From Tubiluchus corallicola (taxonomy: Eukaryota; Priapulida; Priapulimorpha; Priapulimorphida; Tubiluchidae), in assembly GCA_030141605.1 (NCBI GenBank), contig JAQGDQ010000001.1, positions 744,001 to 808,000 on the forward strand: a stretch of 64,000 bases of DNA. The letters run 5' to 3'. Shown here piece after piece: positions 27,527 through 46,291 of the stretch. A program made the position numbers and the translations under genes. Each line of letters begins with the position of its first letter. The stretch's first letter is position 1. The notes beneath the pieces are model-generated. The model was not told the DNA's origin, made no database searches, and saw only the letters and a list, made by a program, of their open reading frames with translations.

Positions 27527-28331
27527 TAATAACTTCATTTAGATTTCGAGGATAACACCTTAAGTAACTTATTTCCAAAATGATCCCGATTATTATTATC
27601 CACATGTTTCTTTTCCATAAATCTGCGTCATTGGTTCAAGCACTGTGGTACCATTTTTTAAGTCGTTGGTACGACTCAGCCAGGAGTTGAACGTGTAAAC
27701 TCATGGGTGGGAAGCAAGCACCAGGGAGCACCACCCAACACCTCGTACATAATTTCAAATAAAAATGAGAACATATACTGAGAAATAAGAAAGCAGTACA
27801 GACAAAAATATGCTTAATAATTTTAAATATACAAAGTTGTACAAAATACCAAGATTGTTGGCGAGTTAGAAACCATTATTTTGTGCCAAAAAGTCACATT
27901 TTCTATGACGTACAAACTGATTTTTTTATTTAAATCAAGGTAACGGGTAATTTCATCCGAGAAGTGGATAAGAAATAGACAACTAAAAGATACAACTAGA
28001 GCTTTTCTTTTTAATAGTTCATGCTATTTTGGTTGTTTGTGAAAGTGCATGTAGCTAGCCAAAGTAAAATGTGTCCATTAAAAAAACAAGATCAATTATG
28101 ATTTGGTCAATATGGCTGAAAAAGAACTTTGGCAATTAAGAAAAAGAATCATGAAGAATAAATTGTAAGCATTACGTTTTTGCTCAGGTTTAAAAATCTA
28201 ATTTGGCATGTAGCATTCTATGATTTTATGAGATTGCAAACTATTTGTAACAGACAATTGCAATTTATTGCATACCTCTCCCATGCTTTTTTTAATTGAT
28301 CTTCATGATCTTCGTTGCTGAAACGTGCCAT
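20744..28331 (-). CDS. ENDOV: Endonuclease V (259 aa, nine exons)
   Basis: Exons in gene order: 28276-28331, 27149-27227, 26428-26535, 25723-25857, 24769-24808, 24442-24554, 24261-24332, 23988-24116 and 20744-20791 (stop TAA). All introns are GT-AG and the sum is 780 nt. The protein matches animal ENDOV throughout. The three metal-binding acids of the family are present: Asp57 (YVGGVDISF), Glu105 (FLAFREV) and Asp131 (VLVDGNG). The base-sensing PYIP wedge is at 95-98, and the blocks GVAKTL and [10 protein letters not shown] also match. Family role: metal-dependent cleavage one bond 3' of inosine, mainly in RNA in animals and in deaminated DNA in bacteria. The last exon codes only [15 protein letters not shown] and lies behind a 3.2-kb intron. 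The C-terminus is short compared with human ENDOV, giving a near-bacterial length. Start: the first ATG of exon 1, with coding ending in phase at its donor. Confidence 0.95.
23341..23622 (+). other. Unassigned open frame opposite ENDOV intron 8
   Basis: An open frame begins [10 protein letters not shown], has a hydrophobic stretch ([13 protein letters not shown]), and reaches a good donor (GAG|GTACGT, about 23568) before its stop. It looks like a possible first exon of a plus-strand transcript nested in ENDOV. I see no following exon and no family match. Confidence 0.15.
27471..27725 (-). repeat. tRNA-derived SINE, copy C, with (ATT)n tail, in ENDOV intron 1
   Basis: Read on the minus strand, a tRNA-like head with GTTCAACTCCTGGCTGAG (box B region) leads to CGTACCAACGACTT, AATAATAATCGGG and TTACTTAAGGTGTTATC. 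It then runs into about 60 bp of pure ATT/AAT repeats (27471-27531). The microsatellite is therefore the 3' tail of the SINE. Copy B at 52706 shares the blocks CAACTCCTGACTGAGT and ACTTAAGGTGTTATC. Confidence 0.75.
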
Positions 28332-29134
28332 TGCCTGCCTGTAGTTCACACAGTCATGGAAATACATTCATTCCTGTAGCTCTTTTAGCAAGGCAATCAC
28401 CTTATCTGTAAGTATCTAAGAAAAAATAATAATAAATAAATAGTATCTAATAAAAAATAATAGTAAGTATCTTAAAAAATAAAGTCAGGTTTCACCCAGG
28501 TGCCCATTTTTCAACCAAAAATTGTGCTCATCGCTGTCCACAATTTCATAATAATATAAATTATTATATTGGTGTGTGTTTGATAAACACTCTTTCCCAC
28601 GTCAAGATATGTGAGTAACTACCTAGTCTTGCATATTTTTCATGTTTTCAAGCTTCCTTTTACTATCCATAGTTTGGAACTATATTACTGTATGTAGTTA
28701 AAGACCTCAAGTACCAGTACTGTGGCAATGGTCATAATTGATTATGGGTTTAATTTTAAATGAATATCTTAGGCATTTAAAAATGTTTCTTGCTAGTTTC
28801 ATACAAAAAGACATCAGCACATGCTCAAATGGCCTGATGTACTAAATCATCATCAACAAGTTCAATTACAGATACTGCAGAATTGTAAAATAAAAGGAAA
28901 ATAAAAGGTCTCAAGATGAGTATACACAACAATAATCCAAAAAACTAGACCCTGCTGTGGCAAATCGTAAATGAATGGATGTGATGAACATAATATGGAC
29001 ACGATGAATGTAAGTTACACATCTATTCACTAATTTAATGGACATGATGGACATTGTTAAAATAAAAATCACGTTGCAAAAACTAATCAAATTGATTTGC
29101 ATGTAATATGTTTCTTGTACAACCTCGCATTCAT
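28332..29134. other. 5' flank of ENDOV and intergenic DNA
   Basis: Upstream of the ENDOV start (minus strand). AT-rich, with no clear promoter motif and no gene. Confidence 0.5.
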
Positions 29135-29430
29135 TACAGAGGATTGGAAACATACGAAGTCTTTTTGACCAGAAATCTGCTGAGAAACTTATTCACGGAT
29201 TTGTCATGTCAAGATTGGATTATTGTGGTGGTCTTTATGCAGGACTCTATGATTACTAAATAAATAAGTTACTGCATATCCAAAACTCAGATGGACGTCT
29301 GCCAACTCGTAAGCATTTGACTGACACATCACTCCAATTTTAAGCAAACTTCATTGGCTGTCTATTGCAAAATGAAACATTTTCAAAATCCTGTGCATCA
29401 TTTTTAAAGAGCTACAGAACAAACAATCGA
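29135..29430 (+). pseudogene. LINE reverse-transcriptase C-terminal relic
   Basis: The plus-strand frame reads LQRIGNIRSLFDQKSAEKL, then IHGFVMSRLDYCGGLYAGLYD. This is the conserved block after the RT palm (usually L-I--IR--L----A--LV-AFV-SRLDYCN-L). Later frames give ITPILSKLHWLS and FKILCIIFKEL, the expected next blocks. Frameshifts and a stop after LYDY show decay. A GT/GTAT microsatellite follows (about 29438-29470). Confidence 0.75.
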
Positions 29431-29760
29431 CCAGCAGTATGTATGTATATGTGTGTGTGTGTGTATGTATAAAAATATAGTATAAGCACACTTATGTTTT
29501 TATGTCACTGCATGACACTAAAAGTAAAGACACTCATTTCACGAGATTGTCTGTTTTATCTTGTTTTCAGAAATGGATTAATTCCATAACCCATGAAATA
29601 AATAAGCATCTTTGAAATCTTATTAAGACCATTTCCAGAATGTACGAATGGAGAGGAGGTATGTATGTACATTATCTAATTTTATGCACAACACTCAATT
29701 ATATTTATATCTCTTTATTTAAACAAAAATAATCTATTCGTATATTATGTGTAACATGTA

Positions 29761-29955
29761 CCGTATATACTTATGTACAAGTCGAATTTTTGGGAGGCGA
29801 TTTAAAGGTGAAATTTTTGGGGTCGACTTATACTTACGATATGTTTTTGGGAGATGTCGCTAAAGAGTCGTCTACAATACGAATATGTAAAGAAATAATC
29901 CATCATTGTACGCTGGACAATGAACACTCATACTGCGATGCTTCACAACAGAGAA
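29761..29955. mobile_element. CCGTATATAC-type transposon end, copy 1
   Basis: Begins TA|CCGTATATACTTATG and shares about 195 bp, in opposite orientation, with 50618-50813. Shared landmarks are TTTTTGGGAGGCGATT, GGGGTCGACTTATACTTACG and GTCGCTAAAGAGTC. The first bases (CCGTAT) and the subterminal GTATAAG-like repeat resemble the element at 1637-2119, so both may use related transposases. The far end was not found. An open frame at 29790-29987 lies wholly inside the repeat and is not a gene. Confidence 0.65.
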
Positions 29956-30636
29956 TATATAAGTTAAAATTTATATATTACTGGTAAATAAGCTAGCGAC
30001 GGAGCACTTGATCAGAACATGGAAATCGCCAATATTGTGCAGGTGCTGCAGATCATTTACTCTGGAAGATCTTAATATTTTGTGTGTGTGTGTGTGTGCA
30101 CAGTTCCTATAATTTAAAATTGTTTATAATAATATATGGTCATCCTGTAACAAAATAGGTTAACAGTAAGTTTGCATGCACCTTTATAGCTTATTCATTT
30201 TATTATGTTTCTTTAGAAGTATTCACAGTTCTAAGCATAAAACGTTCACAATTTCTGCACTACTTCATTAAATTTTGCTACTATATTATCAAAATTATTT
30301 CTGTACATTGTACAACTACAGTATATTATAAAGTTTAACATTAATTTAGAATAAGGGCAACATGTACAGGACTGTATGCTCGTATGTTGCCCTCGCATTT
30401 GGCATTCTTTTGTTGTATCTTGATGTAGTACTACTACTGATAAAATGATTCTTATTAGAATATTCTCTATCTGATGTTACATTATTAATATTATTGTAAC
30501 ATTAGTATTTTTAGTAGCAAAAAAAGATTTTACTACTGCGGCTGCTGCTGTTACTAGTACAGTCAGTAGTACGTTCGTTTAATGATTAATGCAGCTAATT
30601 ATTATTTTCATTTGATTGTTATTCAACCTGGTAGAC

Positions 30637-31190
30637 CAGGGGTGTGCAAACTACGGCCCGCCGAGAGATCTAGTGCGGCCAGGGAAGAGGTTTGTCAACC
30701 CAATAAAAGTGCGGCCGAGCGACGAATTGAGTCACAAGTAATTGAAGTATTAGGAAGATATTTCCAGCTGAAGTCCGCGCCACGATCGCAAAGATGGGGC
30801 GGGTAGTTTTTCCGCTAGATCGGATGGCATTAAGCCCTACAAGGCGGTTATCACCTGATGTCACTGTCGGACACTACGAAATTTAACGTTGCTCACTTGG
30901 AACACAAAAAAGCGATGTAATCACAGAACACAGCAAACTACCACGGAAGCGCTCAAATGTGAAGGAAATGCGAGAAGTAATCTGATTGGCTGGTAGGAAG
31001 ACCAACATGCCATTCTCTAGGCTTCTATTATCGGGCGGTTGATAGGTCCAGTCGTCTTCTTGGTCATTGCAGGTAGATCATTTTGATTTGGTTATTTTAC
31101 AAAATAAATTATAAATAAATAAATCATGAATAATATTATAAAATAACCAAGTCAAAATGACCTACCTACTGTGTCCAACAACACGACCGG
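30637..31190. mobile_element. GC-rich hAT-like relic with an internal palindrome
   Basis: Starts CAGGGGTGTGCAAACTACGG, the style of many hAT/Charlie ends, and stays GC-richer than its surroundings. Near its right side, 31070-31105 and 31135-31170 form inverted arms of about 36 bp with few mismatches (AGGTAGATCATTTTGATTTG against its inverse), around an AT-rich loop. No matching right terminus (GTTTGCACACCCCTG) is seen, so the copy is truncated or diverged. The link between the two parts is inferred. Confidence 0.45.
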
Positions 31191-31565
31191 GCAGATCAAA
31201 TTGTAAGTAGCCAGCAAGCATTTCATCGTTTCATCAGGTTTAGTGTTCTTATAGATCAGAAACATGGATAAGAAAAAGAGGAATATTGAACAACATTGAG
31301 TATTTCAAGACAGATTATTATGCACTGTACTGCACAAACTGTGTGATACACTGTACTGACACGCATTGTAATAAAATTACAACTATCTGACATAAAAGTT
31401 GAAATCTATCATTTTTTAATGTAAATTATTCATAAAATTCATTAATAGATTCTAAAATAATGTTCTTGAATGTAGTAGTAATGATGTGTGAAGATCGAAT
31501 GCAAAAGATCGTTATTAGGTCCTACTGTTCCTGGCTCGTTGACCAAGCTGTACGCGACAAAGTTT

Positions 31566-31567
31566 AA

Positions 31568-31615
<48 letters not shown>

Positions 31616-31616
31616 A
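31566..31616. repeat. (TA)n(TG)n microsatellite
   Basis: Alternating TA repeats run into seven or so TG units. The open frames over it are repeat artefacts. Confidence 0.9.
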
Positions 31617-31720
31617 CAGTGGAACCTTACGAAAACCCTATTATACGAAAAATTCAGAATAGGAATCGGGCTTAGAACAAATTTCCGTCCCATTTAACGA
31701 AAAAATATTCAAGACAGCAG
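31617..31720 (+). mobile_element. pogo-like transposon left end, truncated
   Basis: A TA precedes CAGTGGAACCTTACGAAAAC, followed by repeated TTATACGAAAA/TTTAACGAAAA words. This resembles the CAGTGGAACC-type ends of pogo/Tigger elements in many animals. No inverse end was found nearby. Confidence 0.45.
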
Positions 31721-31925
31721 CTTCCTAGAAAAAACGTTCTAGCTGCGGCTGGAGGGACTCTTAAAAAGACATACATAGCTCTTTGGAAAGAGGAGGAATG
31801 GGGTTTTGCATTAGGTGAATAAATGAGCACTATGTGCATTAAGTGCATTTATATGCAGGATTTTTTTGTCGGGCCTTTGCCAGTCATTAAATTAATGTTG
31901 ACATAATAAAGAATAGTTTTGTATA

Positions 31926-32257
31926 ACGGATGAGCATTCTCTACCAGAAAGTGAATTTGAATCGAATCGAATTTGTGATTTTCGAATTAGAATCGAACCG
32001 AATTTCAATATTTCGAATTCGAATTGAGTTTGAAACATTTTCGAACAACTTTTCGAACCACTAGTAAAAATGATCTTACAAAGATCACGCATATTATTTG
32101 ATTTTGTTCTGCCGTAAAACCACTATTAGCTTGTTAACAAATTTTCACAGAAACTGCAGCTAAATTGTGCTAGTTGCATGCTGGTTCAACCATTGTAATT
32201 GATAAAGAACGTATGTGGCTGAAGTGCTGAAGGGGCTGTATTTATTCGAATTCTATA
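31926..32257. mobile_element. hAT-like non-autonomous element, second copy, 3'-truncated
   Basis: Aligns with 12033-12422 from GGATGAGCATTCTCTACCAG onward, including TTTCGAATTCGAATTGAG and CTTACAAAGATCA. It stops near TTATTCGAATTCTATA and lacks the right inverted repeat. Divergence between the two copies is modest, so the family is of mixed but not ancient age. Confidence 0.75.
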
Positions 32258-32567
32258 CATTAACTATTATTTTTCCAGGCATTTTATTCTTTGAACATAT
32301 CCAAAGACAAAGGACAAGAAAAAACTGTTTTTGATTTTTTATTAAGAATGTTCTAAGATGTTCTGTGCACTTAATTTGCAAAACAGATACTAAGTGGGAA
32401 ACTGTCATGAGGTGCTGCGGTAATTGCTGCATTGTAATAATTGCTTTTCTCCCCTTTAATTACTAGTTGGCGTGACTTTGCAAAGCCAAACTCTGTTTTA
32501 TGCAGAATTAGTCGATGAGAAGAAACGTAATTTTGTATTTTCACTAGGTATGAAAGATTTACCCCAG

Positions 32568-32594
32568 TTTCGCGGCGGACTGGACTCGCGCCAA
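32568..32594. promoter_or_regulatory. Candidate paired E2F-like sites in the RFC1 promoter
   Basis: TTTCGCGG (32568-32575, plus) and TCGCGCCAA (32586-32594, inverse TTGGCGCGA) lie 140-170 bp upstream of the RFC1 ATG in the only CpG-rich patch nearby. E2F sites are well known in animal replication genes. A weaker TTGGCG is at 32467-32472. Function is inferred from motif and place. Confidence 0.35.
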
Positions 32595-32736
32595 CCGCCA
32601 AGCCACCAATTACACCAACGCAACTGATGATGTTCTTTTCAGATGCTCGAATTTTTTTTATTTTTAGTGTTTTCAAAGTCCCAAGTTTACGTTTATTCAA
32701 AGTGGTTTTAATTTAATAATCGTAAACTCGTTCACT

Positions 32737-41434
<8,698 letters not shown>

Positions 41435-41955
41435 TAAAACTTAGGCTTTGTTTGAAGTTAATAGTTATCAAATTTATAGAAATAATACTTTTTCTGTAAT
41501 AATATTTATTGAAAAAATAGTGCTTGTTTAAATTAGCAAAAGGTGTCTAGTTTTCTTGAACATTTAGTTTATACTAATATCCCATGCAGCTTTTTGTAAC
41601 ATGTATATTACAATTTCTTAATTTACCTTTTTTTCGTTGTGCATGTGTAAGAGGCTGTAAATGTGTAAATGGTGCATGTATTTCAGTGATATAGATTTGA
41701 CAGCTTTTTGTTTATTTTTCTTATTGTAGTGCTTTTACAAATTATGCAATGTACTTTAAACGTAATTTATATACTTTACGTGCATGCGACACTAAAGTAG
41801 TCATAACAATTTCACATGAATTAGTCAGTTTCTGCTTATACACAGCCAAGGTCATTAGGGTAGCAACACTGCAGCAATATTTTGCAATGATGTACAGTAC
41901 TTCCGTAAATTGTGCTTTTTCATAAATTCACTTCTAGTTTGAGAAAATTTACTGC

Positions 41956-41961
41956 AATAAA
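41956..41961 (+). terminator. Poly(A) signal candidate for RFC1
   Basis: AATAAA about 520 nt after the RFC1 stop, followed by T/GT-rich sequence (CACTTTTGTGTG). Motif-based call. Confidence 0.45.
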
Positions 41962-42276
41962 AATGTAACTACATAACACTTTTGTGTGATACAAGACAAT
42001 TTTAAGGCTGTGATTAGTTTCAGAGTGGTCATTTATGAGAGGATGCACCGAGAAGTGCGTGCGTGCGTGTGTATGTATATATACATATATTATGTAACTG
42101 TAGGACGTTAACTTTAGTTACTCTACAACATTTTAGACACTGCACTGTTGATTCATTCAGTTTTACATCATTCTAGCTTACATCGTACAGCTTTTCAGCA
42201 ATGCATGTATTATGTTTGTACAAAGGCGGGCCTACATAGTTTTGCTTGTCACTGACTTAAGTGTGATTTGTTGCAG

Positions 42277-42432
42277 TCGTACAGTCTGCCAAATGAAATG
42301 CTAGTAGTCCGTTTAGAGAATCTACATAAGCCATTCTGTCAGATGCTGAGAAAGCTGAAACAGTTAAGACAGCAAGCTCAAGAAAACGTCTTGACTAAGT
42401 GTAGTAATAGGTGTTACATATGTATTGTATAA
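42277..42432 (+). CDS. Orphan terminal-exon-like coding stretch between RFC1 and eEF2K
   Basis: A good acceptor (GTGATTTGTTGCAG, ending 42276) opens a frame of 51 codons. It starts SYSLPNEMLVVRLENLHKPF, continues CQMLRKLKQLRQQAQENVLT, and stops with TAA at 42430-42432. An AATAAA follows at 42473-42478. The amphipathic Leu/Lys/Gln-rich part could form a short helix or coiled coil. The composition looks coding, but no upstream exon is evident between it and RFC1. It may be an alternative 3' exon spliced from RFC1, the last exon of a small unknown gene, or chance. No family recognised. Confidence 0.35.
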   Translation, partial: SYSLPNEMLVVRLENLHKPFCQMLRKLKQLRQQAQENVLTKCSNRCYICIV

Positions 42433-42472
42433 ATTATTTCTATAGGAAAGCCCCAGGTCAGTGTTACCGGGT

Positions 42473-42478
42473 AATAAA
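42473..42478 (+). terminator. Poly(A) signal after the orphan exon
   Basis: AATAAA 40 nt after the stop codon at 42432, followed by GTTCTTTGAATTT. Supports a transcript end here, perhaps a distal end of RFC1 transcripts. Confidence 0.4.
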
Positions 42479-43244
42479 GTTCTTTGAATTTAATTTGACG
42501 GCCCTGGATGCAGCATACTGACATACGCTGCGCAGCCTCATTTGGGAAGTGATAAACTGAGTTCTGACAAGAGCTGTTGGAGAGCAAGTAGAAAACAAAA
42601 CTGGTTTTCCAGTTGACAGTTTCTACTTACGTGCTGTAATGGGCAGTAATTTCACTATTATGTTATATGTGTATTACAGCATCATGTTAGATAGTATTTT
42701 CGCGATGGCTGTATTATTATGGGGAACCTATAAAACAGCGCAATTAAAGCTATCCTTTGGTGATAAGTTCCACGATATTTTGTTATTGTCCGTACTAGGA
42801 GCCTAGGTCGGCAGCGGGTGAATAATAGTACATCTAGTTCTGATTGTGCCGACACACATAGTTCAGTTTTTGGGCTTCGCTGTTTACAGTCGAGGGAGAG
42901 ACGTTGATATTTTACCGGCGTGTCTTCTAGTTCTAAAGAAAACAGGTATCATTTCTGTATGCATGTTTTTGTAATTGGTAATGTACAGTATTGTCGGGAA
43001 TAAGCAGCGTCACTAGGTACCGTTTCTACATTAATGTTATTTTTCTAATGGCGCAATGCACAGTATCCATTTTTGAAAGGAAGCAGCTTCACTTATTTAC
43101 ATTATTAATGTTATTAAGCTCGCCAAATCTTGCAAAAACATTTTGGTCAGAATTAGTAGTGCACATTCTGAGTTAAATGTAACCAGCCACCTGCTAAACC
43201 CACTGAGTAACACAATTTAGATCTAGCTGTAAAATATTGTCAGT

Positions 43245-43995
43245 AGGAATTGGACTCTCGAGTACATGTTTTATTCAAATATCATCAGCAAACAATCACA
43301 TATTGGACTGAATGCCATTCACTAAGTCGTTAAAAAGAAGAGAGGACACTTAAAATAGATCCTTGTGGTACTCCAGCATACAGACCCTTGCTAATACAGA
43401 TAAGCATATGGATAATTGCTAACACAATATTGGTTAAATAAGGGCAGTACGTCTGCTACTTTCCAATTATCTGGAAGTACACCACTTGACAAAAATAGGT
43501 TGAATAATTTAGCTAGTAGTTTGTGAAACACTCACTGGTGCAGACAATTTTAGCATCTGATTACTTATATTATCAGAACCACTGGCTTTGGCTATATCAA
43601 GTGACATCAACACATCCACATCAGATTCAGTTACTACAATATCACAAATGGAAGAATTAGTTAACAAATCAAGAACAGGTAATATGGCATGGGTTTCATC
43701 GAGGACAACTTGAGAAACAAAGTAATCATTAAAAGATATTAGCTCTAAGAATGTGATCAGCTGTTAGTTAATTTCTAGACTCAAAAATGGGCGAAATACA
43801 TGTTGACGACTTGTTATTACTATAGAGTAGTTAACCAGTTTATCGCTTAAGTGAGAAGCTCTTAATTTGACTTTGCTTTTCTAATTTCTGAAACAATTAG
43901 ATTTCTAGTACTTTTGTAAAGTTCCCAATGTGAAGGATCTGTTGCACACTTAAATTTCTTGTACAACCTGTCTCGTTGACATAGTATTGAAGAGC
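43245..43995 (-). pseudogene. LINE reverse-transcriptase relic (minus strand)
   Basis: The minus strand gives, in order, QRDRLYKKFKCATDPSHWEL with YKSTRN, then NDYFVSQVVLDETH, SLDIAKASGSDNISNQMLKL, LAKLFNLFLSSGVLPDNWKV with ADVLPLF, AGVPQGSILS and finally a decayed FADD box. This is the classic run from the linker through the RT fingers and palm of a CR1/L2-like LINE. Several frameshifts disable it. No 3' end is seen. Confidence 0.85.
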
Positions 43996-46291
43996 ACGTA
44001 TGCCTAATGTCATTTATGTTCTCCCCTAAGAGGAATAATTATTTTATTAGGAATGCTAGATATATTCTAATAGGTTTTTTAGAAACGGCAGGCCACATTT
44101 CTTCAAAATAGTGGTTTTTCTTTCTTTTTAAAAATGCTGTGATAATAATTTTAATTGTGTTATTTTTTCATAAATAAAGCTTAGAAAATTATTTTTGATA
44201 TTCTGTGTCACTTATATGCTGTTTTATTGCATACAGAGCTTGCATTAGAAGTAATACTAAATAAAATTAGTAAATTTCAATGCCAGTGCAGCCATTTTAA
44301 TGGTAAGATGTTTGAGATATGTTTAGACAGCTTGGATAAAATTTGAAAAAATAATCAGAGCATTTATTGCACACTATTTGGTAACTAAGCAAAAATATAA
44401 ATTTAGATTTTTATTTGGTGAACCACTAGTGAGATAGTGGTACAGTGATGTCTTATTAGTTGGCTCAAACAGTTCAAAATGTTGCAAATTTTCTAGTCTT
44501 TCAAACAGCTTAGCATAATGCTAAGTAATATAATCTGGTACGGGGTTGTTTTTGGGACGTACTTAAAAATTCCCCTTTCCCTTTAAGCACTAACATTCCA
44601 TCAGCTCTGGCATGCAAATTACAGTTTGTGGGACGACAATTGAATGTCGGAATTGAATTCAATTAAAAAGAGAATTATGACCAGTGTTTGTATGTATAAT
44701 TAAGTCAAGAAATAAATACCAGGTCCTTATTAGTTATTACCAGTTATATTCAATGTATGAGTTCAGTATTTTTTCTGGAGCAAATTAAACAATGTCTTCC
44801 ATTCTTTCAGTTATGTAGTGTGCCTTCCTCAACTAAAATCAATTAATATGAAGAAGTTGTTTTATGTTTTAACTCTTATTCAAGTTAAATCTGGGCTAAT
44901 GCCAGTCAGAAATGTGTCAGCGCTTAAGTAAGATGTAAATAGATCAAAGTTAAATTTTTGCATTATCTTTGCAATTATCACAAATTATGTGGGGGATACT
45001 CACATTCATATAGCTCGCTTTGCAAAGTTGTCTTAAGAGCAAAATTAACATTACTATTCAAATTATTGTAAATAAATCTCCACTGATAAGTTGACAAACA
45101 TTAAAAATTCAATTCACCCAGGAAAATGATTTGTAATTTACAAGGCATTATTTTGAAAGCTGCACAGTTATATTTTTTGTAATTGTATTTCCTCTTAAAC
45201 TTGTGCAACCTATTTCCGGTAGACTTAACTGTGATACCCCCAGGTGCTAAGCTTGTTTCTAACTAAGTAAGCAACGGCAGTGCTGACCCTACTTTACCCT
45301 AGAGTCTATAAACTGGTTTGCCTCGTTGAACTGTAACATATGTCTTGCTCACTAACCTGAACATCAGTACACCAGACAAACAACATCCATAGGTGAAGCT
45401 ATTATCTTAGCAGCACAGATTAATCTACTAAGCATAAGTAACACAAGTCTTCAGTATATGGTAATACTGCATTTATAAAATTGTCCTGAGATGGTAGTCC
45501 TATATGGATAGTTATGTCTAAAACATGAGTGACTCAAAATTTTGTGTAATGTCTTTTAAAAAATGGAAAACAAAGCAGTCACTGGAAATTACAACCATTT
45601 GTCCAGACATTTGCAAGGTAAGAAACTGTAAGATAGTTATCTATATTAAATAAGGCCTGTAAATGTTTTCAAAAAAGGGCCAAACATTTTAGGAAGACAG
45701 TTCACAGTTAATATTAATGAAAGATTAGTAACTGAGGTTATTAGCTCATTAACTACTTTTTACATCATATTCTTGGCAGAGCCATAGATTTTACTGTTTG
45801 TTGTGTACTGCTGACTTAAGTAATTTTCTCATTGCACTGTATTTGTTTTCGAAGTTTATTACTTGGTCTGCTTCAGTATGGCTTATATTTTGGCATTATT
45901 ATTTTGGTGAAATAAATACAATACTTTGTGACTCTAAATGATCACTTATATGTGCAGGCACTTATTAATATCACAGACTAAATATATATAGATGATTAAA
46001 AGCAATTAAATGACCTGTTAACGTCATTAATTCGCAATTGAAATCAAAGCATGACAGAAAATATAATTAAAATAAGGTACCATTATGTCTATTACAAGTA
46101 CATACTGCATCTAGATATTTTAGCTAGACTCCTTGAGCTTAGTGATGTCAAGACATTGATTTCAAATCAGGTTACACGTGTCACAGAGAATGTAGCTATA
46201 ACAGTTTTGTCACAACTGACTTTTCCTTTATTGCTTTTGAGGTGTCTGTGAGTTTTGGAGAGGCCTGTCCCATCCTGGCTGCCACTCGGAG
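43996..46291. other. Intergenic DNA and 5' flank of eEF2K
   Basis: AT-rich and without a recognised gene. The last 60 bp before the eEF2K ATG are GC-richer, and TTTATTGCTTTTGAG|GTGTCTGTG may mark a 5' UTR splice border. A frame at 45525-45617 reaches a GTAAGA donor, but I see nothing to join it to. Confidence 0.5.

Noticed and set aside
29790-29987. 65-codon frame at 29.8 kb
   Set aside because: Contained in a repeated transposon end that has an inverted copy at 50.6-50.8 kb.
32371-32700. 109-codon minus-strand frame head-to-head with RFC1
   Set aside because: Covers the probable RFC1 promoter/5' UTR, with no family resemblance.
45525-45617. Possible first exon (MSDSKFCVMSFKKWKTKQ) ending at a GTAAGA donor
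   Set aside because: No compatible downstream exon was found, and eEF2K has a convincing start of its own at 46292.
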